This document shows positions 1 through 7,762 of a DNA stretch of 64,000 nucleotides, in pieces (within the stretch, counting starts at the first letter, position 1; each line of letters starts with the position of its first letter). The stretch is from contig CAMHLZ010000001.1 of NCBI GenBank assembly GCA_946186125.1, positions 62,001-126,000 of the forward strand. Reading direction: 5' to 3'. This DNA is from an uncultured Lachnospira sp. (GTDB taxonomy: Bacteria > Bacillota > Clostridia > Lachnospirales > Lachnospiraceae). The notes beneath the pieces were generated by a model, which searched no databases, was not told the origin of the DNA, and worked only from the letters and a program-made list of their open reading frames with translations. A program made the translations under genes and the position numbers.

Positions 1-1249
1 ACGCATCTTTGCCGAGTTTAAACGATATCTGCATTAACGCATCATTGCATGACTGCATTATTGCCTGAGTAAGCGACACTGTTCCATGTCCGTCTCTTTT
101 ATGACAATGTATAACCTTATCTGCAACCGCCTCTGCACCATCACATACAAAAGTCTGGTCTTTTGACACAACGCCTTCTTCTATCGCTGCCGCCACAGTA
201 AATGGCTTAATCGTTGAACCTGCTTCTAACGAGTCACTGATACAATAATTTCTCCAGACACGGTTTAAAATAATAAGCTGTTTATCATCTTCCGTAAGTG
301 CTGCCTGCTCTTCTTCAGTATATCGCTGCAATTCATTTTCTAAAACCTGCTGTAAATCTTCTTCAGTATAAAACGGTGTCAGGTCTCTTGGATTATTTAA
401 ATCATAATTATTCTTTGAACATGACATTCCAAGTATTTCACCGGTATTTGGATCTGCAACTATTGCGGCCACATTCTCCGGATGATACTGTTCTTTCCAG
501 CTTGCAATCTTCTTTTCTATTATACCCTGAACATTCATATCAATACTTGATATAATACTTCTTCCGTCTTCAGCATCTTTTATTATATTTTCCATCACGT
601 TTTCAGAATTAAAATAACTAAATTGTCTTCCATCCGTGCCATTTAATGTATCGTTATAATACTCTTCTATTCCCCATGAACCTGAATCGCCGCTGTTTGT
701 ATATCCTATTAATGTTGCCGCAAGATTTGAATACGGATACTTTCTCACATACTCATCTTCAAAAAATACACCTGTTATTTTAGAATTCTCATCATTCATC
801 ATTTCTTTAAAAGGTGTTACCTGCTCATGTGTCAGATGCTTTGTACAAACAAGATATCTGCTATCTTTTTTTTCGTGTATGCGCGCAGATACTTCTTCCC
901 TATTCAATCCAAAACATGTCACAAGTGCGTCTAATGTAGCATTTAATTTTTCCTCTGATGTCTTATTATTTTTACCGCCTAACATCGCTTTGGGATCAAG
1001 TATCAGATTATATACTTTTGTGCTGGTTGCAAGGACATTTCCATTTCTGTCAACTATGTCTCCGCGCTTATAAGGAATTGTAATGGATCTGCTATCCTGC
1101 TGTGATAAAACTAATAGACCATATTCATCACCTTTTGCAAAATTGATGTAGAATATATGGCCTACTACAAATAAAATAGCTACTATAATCAGCAGATACG
1201 CAACCAACAGTTTTTTCTTCATTTTTCTGTTGAATATCTTCACCTTCAT
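1..1249 (-). CDS. Class B penicillin-binding protein (FtsI/SpoVD type), 5' part, 3' end off window
   Basis: This is a septal or spore-cortex transpeptidase that cross-links peptidoglycan outside the membrane. The first 416 residues are visible. There is a basic N-terminus, one membrane anchor at about residues 10-30, a PBP dimerisation region with RGDIVDRNG near residue 60, and the active-site STIK motif (Ser345, Lys348). The second motif SCN is at 400-402. The KTG box and any PASTA domains lie beyond the window edge, so FtsI and SpoVD cannot be separated. The ATG at 1249 follows a TGAGGT ribosome binding site. It lies 8 bp after ftsL and is the fourth gene of the mraZ cluster. Confidence 0.93.
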   Translation of the reverse strand, partial: MKVKIFNRKMKKKLLVAYLLIIVAILFVVGHIFYINFAKGDEYGLLVLSQQDSRSITIPYKRGDIVDRNGNVLATSTKVYNLILDPKAMLGGKNNKTSEEKLNATLDALVTCFGLNREEVSARIHEKKDSRYLVCTKHLTHEQVTPFKEMMNDENSKITGVFFEDEYVRKYPYSNLAATLIGYTNSGDSGSWGIEEYYNDTLNGTDGRQFSYFNSENVMENIIKDAEDGRSIISSIDMNVQGIIEKKIASWKEQYHPENVAAIVADPNTGEILGMSCSKNNYDLNNPRDLTPFYTEEDLQQVLENELQRYTEEEQAALTEDDKQLIILNRVWRNYCISDSLEAGSTIKPFTVAAAIEEGVVSKDQTFVCDGAEAVADKVIHCHKRDGHGTVSLTQAIMQSCNDALMQISFKLGKDA

Positions 1250-1257
1250 AAGATACC

Positions 1258-1713
1258 TCATTTCTCAGGAATATCCGTAAACTGCTTCATGTATTCACTT
1301 TCACTACTCTTATAGAATGATACCTGGGACTTTGATGCCTGTACCATTCCAAGTTCCTCTGTTGCTACCTTTATTATATTGTTAACATCAGTATAACTGT
1401 TTATCGAATAATCAAGTGCATCATTTTCTACCTGAAGTGCATTAATTTTACTCTTTAATTTTGTGACATTTGAACTTGTCGCTGATATATCTGAATGTAA
1501 CTTTAAATATGTAACACATACATATACGGCAGCTAAAGTAACAATAGAAAGAAAGATAACATATCCCATGCTCATCTGTGAAGCTTTTTCCCTGTTTCTT
1601 CTTGCAGCATGACTTAATTCTTTCTTTGGTTGTTCTTTTTTCCTGTCCGGCACTGCCTCCAGCTGTCTGGCAGCATTTCCTATTACGTACATGTTTTTAG
1701 TCCTGTTATCCAT
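1258..1713 (-). CDS. ftsL: FtsL-like cell division protein
   Basis: A small bitopic divisome protein of 151 residues. The N-terminal 45 residues are basic and hydrophilic, one membrane segment lies at about residues 48-68 (MGYVIFLSIVTLAAVYVCV), and a coiled-coil follows at about 75-115. That is the FtsL/DivIC layout. Sequence conservation in this family is low, so the call rests on architecture and on position between rsmH and the transpeptidase gene. FtsL partners are DivIC/FtsB and the septal PBP. The gene starts 30 bp after rsmH and is co-transcribed with it. Confidence 0.85.
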   Translation of the reverse strand: MDNRTKNMYVIGNAARQLEAVPDRKKEQPKKELSHAARRNREKASQMSMGYVIFLSIVTLAAVYVCVTYLKLHSDISATSSNVTKLKSKINALQVENDALDYSINSYTDVNNIIKVATEELGMVQASKSQVSFYKSSESEYMKQFTDIPEK

Positions 1714-1742
1714 TTACTTACAATCCTTTCTAATCAGTCATT

Positions 1743-2681
1743 CTATATCGTTTTTTCAAATATTCTCAATTTAGCACTTTTCGCTCTGCTGTTATCTGTA
1801 ATCTCTTTTTCAGAAGGAAGTACCGGTTTTCTTGTTACCACTCTTCCTTTAGATTTCTTACCACACACACATACCGGAAAATCCGGAGGACACTCGCATG
1901 GATTCTCATTTTTTCGGAATCTGTTTTTTACGATTCTGTCTTCAAGAGAATGAAATGTTATTATGCAAAGTCTACCGTCTTCATTCAGATAATCAATCAT
2001 TGTGTCAATAGAATTCTCCAACACATATAGTTCACGGTTCAATTCAATTCTTATCGCCTGAAAAGTTTTTTTTGCCGGATGTCCTTTATTCGCTCTAACC
2101 TTCATCGGTATCGCTGCTTTTATAATCTCACACAACTGATGTGTGGTCGTGATTCTTTCTTTTTCTCTTGCCATAACTATATGTTTTGCAATATTCTTGG
2201 CAAACTTGTCTTCTCCATAATCCCTTATTATCCTGAACAATCTCATTTCATCATAATCGTTAACTATATCTTCTGCCGAAACATCCTGTCTGTTGTCCAT
2301 TCTCATGTCAAGGGGGCCGTCTTCCATATAACTAAATCCCCTTGAGCCCGTATCAAGCTGATATGAGGATACGCCCAAATCAAGTATGATTCCATCCACT
2401 TTATCAATATTCAGACTTTGTAGAACCTGTCCTATATTGCAATAGTTATCTCTTACAATGGTTACTTTATCTCCAAATTCTGCCAGTCTTTTTGTGGCCG
2501 CCATGATGGCATCTTCATCCTGATCTATACCAATCAGTCTCCCATTATCTCCAAGCGCCCGCAAAACATGGTAAGAATGTCCACCTCCGCCAAGTGTTCC
2601 ATCCACATAAACTCCATCCGGTCTGATATTCAATCCTTCAATTGTCTCATCAAGTAATACTGACTTATGATTAAATTCCAT
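1743..2681 (-). CDS. rsmH: 16S rRNA (cytosine(1402)-N(4))-methyltransferase
   Basis: RsmH (MraW) methylates N4 of C1402 in the ribosomal P site using S-adenosylmethionine. The start [13 protein letters not shown] and the SAM-binding [11 protein letters not shown] are characteristic, as is the later [10 protein letters not shown] motif. I chose the ATG at 2681, which gives 312 residues, because GGAGAG sits five bases before it; an ATG at 2693 in the same frame has no spaced ribosome binding site. It lies between mraZ and ftsL, the usual order of this cluster. Confidence 0.96.
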   Translation of the reverse strand: MEFNHKSVLLDETIEGLNIRPDGVYVDGTLGGGGHSYHVLRALGDNGRLIGIDQDEDAIMAATKRLAEFGDKVTIVRDNYCNIGQVLQSLNIDKVDGIILDLGVSSYQLDTGSRGFSYMEDGPLDMRMDNRQDVSAEDIVNDYDEMRLFRIIRDYGEDKFAKNIAKHIVMAREKERITTTHQLCEIIKAAIPMKVRANKGHPAKKTFQAIRIELNRELYVLENSIDTMIDYLNEDGRLCIITFHSLEDRIVKNRFRKNENPCECPPDFPVCVCGKKSKGRVVTRKPVLPSEKEITDNSRAKSAKLRIFEKTI

Positions 2682-2701
2682 ATAACTCTCCATATATCTG
2701 C

Positions 2702-3133
2702 TTAAATACTCAGACCTAACTCGTCCATGTTCTCTGCAATCTCATCCATGTCATCCATAACAGCAACTTCTTCCCACTTAGACCTGCTCCATATCTCAAC
2801 CCTGTTGGCAACACCGATAAGAACAACTTCTTTTTCAAGTCCGCTGTACTCTCTAAGTGTATTCGGTATCAATATTCTTCCCTGCTTGTCAAGTTCAACT
2901 TCTCCTGCTCCGGATAAAAAGAATCTCGCAAACTTTCTGGCATTCTTGTTGGCTACCGGCAGACTGCTGAGTTTTTCTTCAAAGACCTTCCATCCTTCAT
3001 TAGGAAATACAAACAAACATTCATCCAGGCCACGTGTCACAACAAAGCTGTCGCCCAATGCTTCTCTAAATTTTGCCGGAATAATCAATCTTCCCTTAGC
3101 ATCAATTGTATGATTGTATTCTCCCATGAACAT
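2702..3133 (-). CDS. mraZ: Transcriptional regulator MraZ
   Basis: A 143-residue protein with two SpoVT/AbrB-like beta-barrel repeats, each carrying the family motif: [13 protein letters not shown] near residues 12-24 and [13 protein letters not shown] near 82-94. MraZ forms rings and binds short direct repeats upstream of its own gene, controlling the division and cell-wall cluster. The array of AAGTGG repeats at its promoter fits this role. The start at 3133 follows AAGGTG; an ATG two codons on is an alternative. Confidence 0.96.
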   Translation of the reverse strand: MFMGEYNHTIDAKGRLIIPAKFREALGDSFVVTRGLDECLFVFPNEGWKVFEEKLSSLPVANKNARKFARFFLSGAGEVELDKQGRILIPNTLREYSGLEKEVVLIGVANRVEIWSRSKWEEVAVMDDMDEIAENMDELGLSI

Positions 3134-3230
3134 GTTCGGTCACCTTCTCTCTACAAGTGTAATGTCTTCAAATCAACCGAACCTTGCAGTGTTCAAAATT
3201 CAATCTTTTTGTATTCCTTACACAGTTCTA

Positions 3231-3287
3231 CCACTTCAAACCACTTTGCTCCACTTTCTACCACTTAGATTAAATTTTAAACCACTT
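3231..3287 (-). promoter_or_regulatory. Array of five MraZ boxes (AAGTGG direct repeats)
   Basis: On the minus strand the hexamer AAGTGG occurs five times. Its plus-strand complement CCACTT starts at 3231, 3241, 3251, 3261 and 3282. Four are exactly 10 bp apart, so they lie on one face of the helix. The fifth, 21 bp further upstream, sits between the -35 and -10 boxes. Known MraZ sites are short direct repeats of AAAGTG type, so I infer autoregulation of the cluster. Confidence 0.85.
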
Positions 3288-3302
3288 TGTATGAAATTTC
3301 AA
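3274..3302 (-). promoter_or_regulatory. mraZ promoter
   Basis: On the minus strand TTGAAA (3297-3302) and TAAAAT (3274-3279) are separated by exactly 17 bp. One MraZ box lies in the spacer and four lie downstream of the -10 box. The predicted transcript has a leader of roughly 130 nt before mraZ. Confidence 0.75.
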
Positions 3303-3323
3303 GCTTTTTCCATCAATCTGAAC

Positions 3324-3372
3324 AAAAAAAACTAAGACCTTTTGTGCATGTAGCACATATTGTGGTCTTAGT
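3324..3372 (-). terminator. Terminator after the Lgt-like gene
   Basis: Stem ACTAAGACC/GGTCTTAGT (3331-3339 and 3364-3372) with an inner TGTGC/GCACA helix. On the minus strand it is followed by a run of seven to eight T (3324-3331). It separates the Lgt-like gene from the mraZ promoter. Confidence 0.9.
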
Positions 3373-3376
3373 CTCA

Positions 3377-4135
3377 TTACATACAATATTTAGTTGTAAC
3401 CATCATTGCCACCATTGTGGCAGCACATAATCCCGATACACATCCTGATGGAATCTTTTTATTTTTCTTTAACAGTATACATACGATAAAAAGTAATATA
3501 CATGCAATTATCTCATAAATAAATACCGGATGAACCTGTATGTATCTGCTTCCATCGTATAATACCACATTATCTGATACTTTCTGGCTGATAAAATCTT
3601 TTGCATCTGAATATCTTATCTGCATTGCTAAAATATTATCTGTGTACCTTCCAAAACCCGTTCCCGAAAACATATGTCCCCACTTCGCAACAGCAGTCGC
3701 TAAAACAGCCCCGGGACAACATATATCAAGTACCTTGAACAAATCTACGTCTTTCATTCGTGAAAACACAACACATGTCGCAAATCCTGCAGCACCAAAT
3801 CCCAGCCATGAAATGCCACCATTTTTTAAATTCAGCATCTGAAACATTTCACTTTTAAATATACTAAAATTAAGTATGACATATAATAACCGTCCGCCTA
3901 TGATTCCAACTATGATACCACATACACACAATTCTATGTATATGTCTATTATCTGTAAATCACTGTAGGCTGCATACAATATATAAGCTGTTCCGCACAA
4001 CATACCTGCGATAATAAATAGCGTAAATACTGTAAAATCAATTCCTAATACATGCACCTTTTCAGCAAGATTTAAAAAATTAAGTCTCAAATGTGGAAAT
4101 CTCACACTTACTTCTGCCAGCATATTATTATCCAT
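3377..4135 (-). CDS. Lgt-like integral membrane protein (divergent prolipoprotein diacylglyceryl transferase family)
   Basis: A protein of about 252 residues with six or seven membrane segments. It has the outline of Lgt, the enzyme that attaches diacylglycerol to lipoprotein cysteines: GGRLLYV, then GGISWLGF, and HPVFIYE near the C-terminus. Key Lgt positions look changed. The catalytic histidine of the usual HGG motif is replaced by WLG, and the Arg-Ile-Gly-Asn/Cys segment reads KWGHMFSG. It may be a paralogue with altered or no transferase activity. Translation could begin at the ATG at 4135 or 4123. The frame stays open upstream to 4267, but that part is a structured repeat and probably not coding. 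Confidence 0.7.
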   Translation of the reverse strand: MDNNMLAEVSVRFPHLRLNFLNLAEKVHVLGIDFTVFTLFIIAGMLCGTAYILYAAYSDLQIIDIYIELCVCGIIVGIIGGRLLYVILNFSIFKSEMFQMLNLKNGGISWLGFGAAGFATCVVFSRMKDVDLFKVLDICCPGAVLATAVAKWGHMFSGTGFGRYTDNILAMQIRYSDAKDFISQKVSDNVVLYDGSRYIQVHPVFIYEIIACILLFIVCILLKKNKKIPSGCVSGLCAATMVAMMVTTKYCM

Positions 4136-4150
4136 GCCCTTTCTTTTTTT

Positions 4151-4281
4151 ACTAATCATCCATTCCGAACACTTTTTGCGAGGAAGCGAACGTGATTTCT
4201 CGCATCGCATCAGAGCTATTGGTGCCCGGCACAAATAGCCGTGTGAAAAATCATATATCAATATCATTTTTCACACTATTC
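4151..4281 (-). repeat. Dispersed structured repeat, copy 1 (upstream of the Lgt-like gene)
   Basis: About 131 nt, related to the copy at 18487-18633. Read on the minus strand it starts GAATAGTGTG and ends CGGAATGGATGATTAGT. Hairpin P1 pairs 4241-4256 with 4261-4276 (15 of 16 pairs, loop ATCA). Hairpin P2 pairs 4215-4225 with 4229-4239 (10 of 11). A third helix, TGCGAG/CTCGCA, is specific to this copy. P1 and P2 each contain a compensatory base change relative to copy 2. It forms the 5' leader of the gene at 4135. Family identity is unknown to me. Confidence 0.8.
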
Positions 4282-4283
4282 TT

Positions 4284-4311
4284 ATTATATGTTAAAAATG
4301 AAATATTTCAA
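4284..4311 (-). promoter_or_regulatory. Promoter of the Lgt-like gene
   Basis: TTGAAA (4306-4311) and TATAAT (4284-4289) on the minus strand with a 16-bp spacer. The predicted start of transcription falls within the first few bases of the structured repeat, so the transcript would begin with its P1 hairpin. Confidence 0.75.
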
Positions 4312-4412
4312 CTTTTATTTTGTAAAAAAATGTGATAAACTTGTACAGATTAACAGGCACTGTCGTGTAACCATCTTTTGTCAGGTTATGCATGTGCAGA
4401 AAGTAGGTTTAT

Positions 4413-5510
4413 ATGAAATTAGGTATTGTTGGATTACCAAATGTCGGTAAGAGTACACTTTTTAATTCTTTGACTAAAGCGGGCGCCGAATCAGCTAATT
4501 ATCCGTTTTGTACAATTGATCCGAATATCGGAATTGTTACGGTTCCTGATGAGCGATTAAATAAGCTTGCTGCTTTATATAACTCAAAAAAAGTAACACC
4601 TGCCGTTATTGAATTTGTAGATATTGCCGGTTTGGTTAAAGGAGCTTCAAAAGGAGAGGGGCTCGGCAATCAATTTCTTTCAAATATACGTGAAGTTGAT
4701 GCAATTGTACACGTAGTAAGGTGTTTTGAAGATACAAACGTTGTTCACGTAGATGGAAGTGTTGATCCTTTAAGAGATGTTGAGACAATAAATCTCGAAT
4801 TAGTTTTTTCTGATATTGAAATATTAGACCGACGTATCGCAAAGACTTCAAAAGGTGCAAGAAATGATAAGACACTTGCTAAAGAACTGGATTTACTTAA
4901 CAGGTTAAAAGCTTTTTTGGAAGAGGGTAAACTAGCCAAAAACTTTGATGTTACGGATGAAGATGAACTCGCTCTTTTGTCTTCATACAATCTTTTGACA
5001 TACAAACCTGTTATTTATGCCGCTAATGTTTCTGAGGATGATTTAAGTGATGACGGTGCTTCTAATGAATATGTTAATTCAGTTAAAAAATTTGCTTCTG
5101 AGACAGGCAGCGAAGTTTTTGTAATATGTGCCCAGATTGAACAGGAAATGGCTGAACTTGATGATGATGAAAAAGCTCTTTTCCTTGAAGAACTTGGTTT
5201 AAAAGAATCCGGTCTCGATAAATTGATAAAAGCAAGTTATCATTTACTTGGATTAATCAGTTATCTTACTTCCGGAGAAGATGAAACAAGAGCATGGACT
5301 ATTAAAGAAGGAACTAAAGCTCCTCAGGCAGCAGGAAAAATCCATACCGATTTTGAACGTGGTTTTATTCGTGCCGAAGTTATTAATTATCAGGATTTAC
5401 TTGACTGCGGAACTTATTCTGCAGCAAAAGATAAAGGTCTTGTACGACTTGAAGGAAAAGAATACGTTGTAAAAGACGGTGATGTTATATTATTCAGATT
5501 TAATGTTTAA
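4413..5510 (+). CDS. ychF: Redox-regulated ATPase YchF (Obg-like ATPase)
   Basis: A 365-residue P-loop NTPase of the Obg/HflX superfamily. Motifs are GLPNVGKS (7-14), the switch DIAGL (70-74) and, instead of the GTP-specific NKxD, NVSE near residue 208; this is why YchF prefers ATP. A coiled-coil insert and a C-terminal TGS domain ending in the DVILFRFNV signature complete it. YchF binds ribosomes and is linked to oxidative stress responses. It is one of only two plus-strand protein genes here and has its own 145-bp upstream region, in which I see no convincing promoter. Confidence 0.96.
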   Translation: MKLGIVGLPNVGKSTLFNSLTKAGAESANYPFCTIDPNIGIVTVPDERLNKLAALYNSKKVTPAVIEFVDIAGLVKGASKGEGLGNQFLSNIREVDAIVHVVRCFEDTNVVHVDGSVDPLRDVETINLELVFSDIEILDRRIAKTSKGARNDKTLAKELDLLNRLKAFLEEGKLAKNFDVTDEDELALLSSYNLLTYKPVIYAANVSEDDLSDDGASNEYVNSVKKFASETGSEVFVICAQIEQEMAELDDDEKALFLEELGLKESGLDKLIKASYHLLGLISYLTSGEDETRAWTIKEGTKAPQAAGKIHTDFERGFIRAEVINYQDLLDCGTYSAAKDKGLVRLEGKEYVVKDGDVILFRFNV

Positions 5511-5516
5511 CAAAAA

Positions 5517-5548
5517 GAATCCGATGATTTTTATCAATCATCGGATTC
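5517..5548. terminator. Bidirectional terminator between ychF and thiN
   Basis: A perfect 13-bp stem (5517-5529 with 5536-5548) and a 6-nt loop. A-rich sequence lies on its left, giving a T run on the minus strand. The right arm encodes the last codons of thiN, and the thiN stop codon (5534-5536) lies at the loop edge. Confidence 0.85.
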
Positions 5549-6193
5549 TATCATTATAACTATTCCTTTTTTTATCTCAACATAGCAAATTTCATCTGTA
5601 ATTTCGTTACTCACGCCAAGACTCATCCATTCACTTTTTTTTACTGACATATCTTTAACAGGATATTTAAATCCTTTAAGTGTCAGCCCCTCCACTATGT
5701 CCGTAAAAGGCAAAAACGATATGTATTTTCCAAATGCATGAGACCTATGGATTTTGATATTTTTATTTATCAGCCTTATTCTGTTGTTCTCATTTGCAAT
5801 GATCGCATTAATTCCTTTTTCAAGAAACAATTGTAACGTATGAATATTCGCAATAGTATGGTCAATTCTGGTTCCCGTCCCTGCGATAATATCAACCTCA
5901 TCGCACCCCTCTTCAATAGCCATGTTTACTGCAACTTCCGTGTCGGTAGCATCTTTTTCGGGACATAATCTTCTTACAACTATATTCTTATTTCCAATGT
6001 ATTTTTTCAGAACATTCTCTTTTACAGTATCAAAATCTCCCACAATATGTGTAGGTACAATTCCCAGTTCTTCAGTTTTTTCAAGCCCTCCATCAATAGC
6101 TGTTATCATTTGATAATCATGTTCTTTCACATAACGCGATGACCAGTTAATATCAAGATGACCTCCACTTACAAAAAGTGCTCTTTTATTCAT
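5534..6193 (-). CDS. thiN: Thiamine diphosphokinase
   Basis: Transfers pyrophosphate from ATP to thiamine to form thiamine diphosphate. In 219 residues it carries the family motifs AIDGGL, VGDFDT, KDATDTE and GTRIDHTIANI in the N-terminal catalytic domain; a beta-rich thiamine-binding domain follows. It is the last gene of the long run that includes rsgA and rpe, 12 bp after rpe. That rpe-thiN pairing next to rsgA and prkC is common in Firmicutes. No TPP riboswitch is visible nearby, as expected for a salvage gene inside an operon. Confidence 0.93.
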   Translation of the reverse strand: MNKRALFVSGGHLDINWSSRYVKEHDYQMITAIDGGLEKTEELGIVPTHIVGDFDTVKENVLKKYIGNKNIVVRRLCPEKDATDTEVAVNMAIEEGCDEVDIIAGTGTRIDHTIANIHTLQLFLEKGINAIIANENNRIRLINKNIKIHRSHAFGKYISFLPFTDIVEGLTLKGFKYPVKDMSVKKSEWMSLGVSNEITDEICYVEIKKGIVIMIESDD

Positions 6194-6205
6194 AAATAAA
6201 CCTTT

Positions 6206-6865
6206 CTACACATGCATCTCGAATATTTCTTTAAATCGTACAGTGTTCTTTACAATGTCTCCGTTAAATATCGCTGAACCTGCAACAATAACGTTTGCAC
6301 CGGCAGATATCACCTCTGCGACGTTTTCATGATTAATACCACCATCTACCTCTATATCTGTTATCAGGTTTCTCTTAGTAATAATTTCTTTCAATTCCGC
6401 TATTTTTTTTGTTATATTAGAAATATACTTCTGGCCTCCAAATCCCGGATTGACACTCATTATCAATACCATATCTGTATACTCCAATACATAATCGAGA
6501 ACATTTAAAGGAGTTGCAGGATTCAATGCCACTCCTGCCCTGCATCCTGCTGCTTTTATCGTTTCTATTGTTCGGTTAAGGTGTGTACAGCTTTCCGCAT
6601 GCACCGTGATTATATCAGCTCCTGCTTCTTTAAACTCTTCAATATAACGTACAGGTTCATCTATCATCAAATGTACGTCAAATACTTTATCCGTACATTT
6701 TCTTATAGATTTTATAACCGGCATACCAAAAGAAATGCTTGGTACGAAACTTCCGTCCATAACATCGATATGTATGTAATCTGCTCCTGCTTTATCCACG
6801 TTGACAATATCTTGTCCAAGTTTTGAAAAATCTGATGATAATATGGATGGTGACAAATAAATCAT
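6206..6865 (-). CDS. rpe: Ribulose-phosphate 3-epimerase
   Basis: Interconverts ribulose 5-phosphate and xylulose 5-phosphate in the pentose phosphate pathway. The 219 residues form a TIM barrel with the expected sequence landmarks: LSPSILSSDF at the N-terminus, HIDVMDGSFVPS, DVHLMI, MSVNPGFGGQ and DGGIN. Metal-binding His and Asp residues lie in these motifs. It lies 17 bp after rsgA in the same transcript. Confidence 0.96.
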   Translation of the reverse strand: MIYLSPSILSSDFSKLGQDIVNVDKAGADYIHIDVMDGSFVPSISFGMPVIKSIRKCTDKVFDVHLMIDEPVRYIEEFKEAGADIITVHAESCTHLNRTIETIKAAGCRAGVALNPATPLNVLDYVLEYTDMVLIMSVNPGFGGQKYISNITKKIAELKEIITKRNLITDIEVDGGINHENVAEVISAGANVIVAGSAIFNGDIVKNTVRFKEIFEMHV

Positions 6866-6882
6866 TCTATTCTTCCTCTCTC

Positions 6883-7761
6883 TTAATATTTCTTTTTATT
6901 TTTTATATCCTGAAGCATTAGTATATAATTATCATATCTGCTTTTGCTAATCTCACCGGTATTAACTGCGTCTTTTACTACACAATCCGGTTCATTTTCG
7001 TGAATACAGCCATTAAATCTGCATTGATTATGATATTTACGAAATTCCGGAAAATATTCCTTTAACATTTCTTTATCAAAATCGTCAGCATATAGAGACG
7101 TAAATCCGGGAGTATCCATAATATAAGTATCTTCTTCAAGATTGAATATCTCTGTATGGCGTGTTGTATTTTTACCTCTTCCAATTTTTTCACTAATATC
7201 ACCCGTCTGCGAATTAGCATCCGGTATAATTGAATTTAACATTGAGGACTTTCCCACACCGGAAGGTCCTGCAAGAGCCGTGGTCTTTCCTATAAGTACA
7301 CGCTTTACTTCATCTACTCCTACACCACTTAATGTACTCGTGCACATTACATGATATCCGGCATTAACATAAATATCTCTTAATTTTATAAGTTCTCCTT
7401 CCGTAACAAGATCGGTTTTATTAAAGCATATAACTACCGGTATATCCTGCCTTTCCATCATTACCAGAAAACGATCAAGAAGGTTTATATTCGGTTCCGG
7501 TCTTGATACAGCAAAAACTACCAATGACTGGTCAATATTGGCTACTGCCGGTCTGATCAATTCATTGGTCCTGCTGCATATCTCTATAATGTTACCGATA
7601 TGTTTTTCTTCATCTATAACGTCTAAAATGACATTATCTCCAACTAACGGCTTTATTTTTTTATTTCTGAAAACACCTTTTGCCTTACATTCATAGATTC
7701 CACTATGTACCACATGTACATAGTAGAATCCTGCAATGCCTTTTATAATCTTTCCCTGCAT
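6883..7761 (-). CDS. rsgA: Ribosome small subunit-dependent GTPase A
   Basis: RsgA checks late 30S maturation and hydrolyses GTP on the subunit. An N-terminal OB fold is followed by a circularly permuted GTPase in which NKTDLV (G4) precedes GPSGVGKSS (G1) and DTPGF (G3). A C-terminal zinc knuckle reads CRFNGCIHENEPDC. I chose the ATG at 7761, giving 292 residues, because it lies one base after the prkC stop codon and suggests translational coupling. The frame remains open to 7809 inside prkC, but those residues are not part of the family. Confidence 0.94.
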   Translation of the reverse strand: MQGKIIKGIAGFYYVHVVHSGIYECKAKGVFRNKKIKPLVGDNVILDVIDEEKHIGNIIEICSRTNELIRPAVANIDQSLVVFAVSRPEPNINLLDRFLVMMERQDIPVVICFNKTDLVTEGELIKLRDIYVNAGYHVMCTSTLSGVGVDEVKRVLIGKTTALAGPSGVGKSSMLNSIIPDANSQTGDISEKIGRGKNTTRHTEIFNLEEDTYIMDTPGFTSLYADDFDKEMLKEYFPEFRKYHNQCRFNGCIHENEPDCVVKDAVNTGEISKSRYDNYILMLQDIKNKKKY

Positions 7762-7762
7762 A

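Noticed and set aside
4136..4267. N-terminal 44-residue extension of the Lgt-like protein
   Set aside because: It is coded by the structured repeat; the other copy is read in a different frame, so the peptide is not conserved.
4312..4412. Promoter for ychF
   Set aside because: TTGTAC and TTGTAA occur, but no acceptable -10 box stands at the right distance.
6194..6205. TPP riboswitch for thiN
   Set aside because: The spacer to rpe is only 12 bp.
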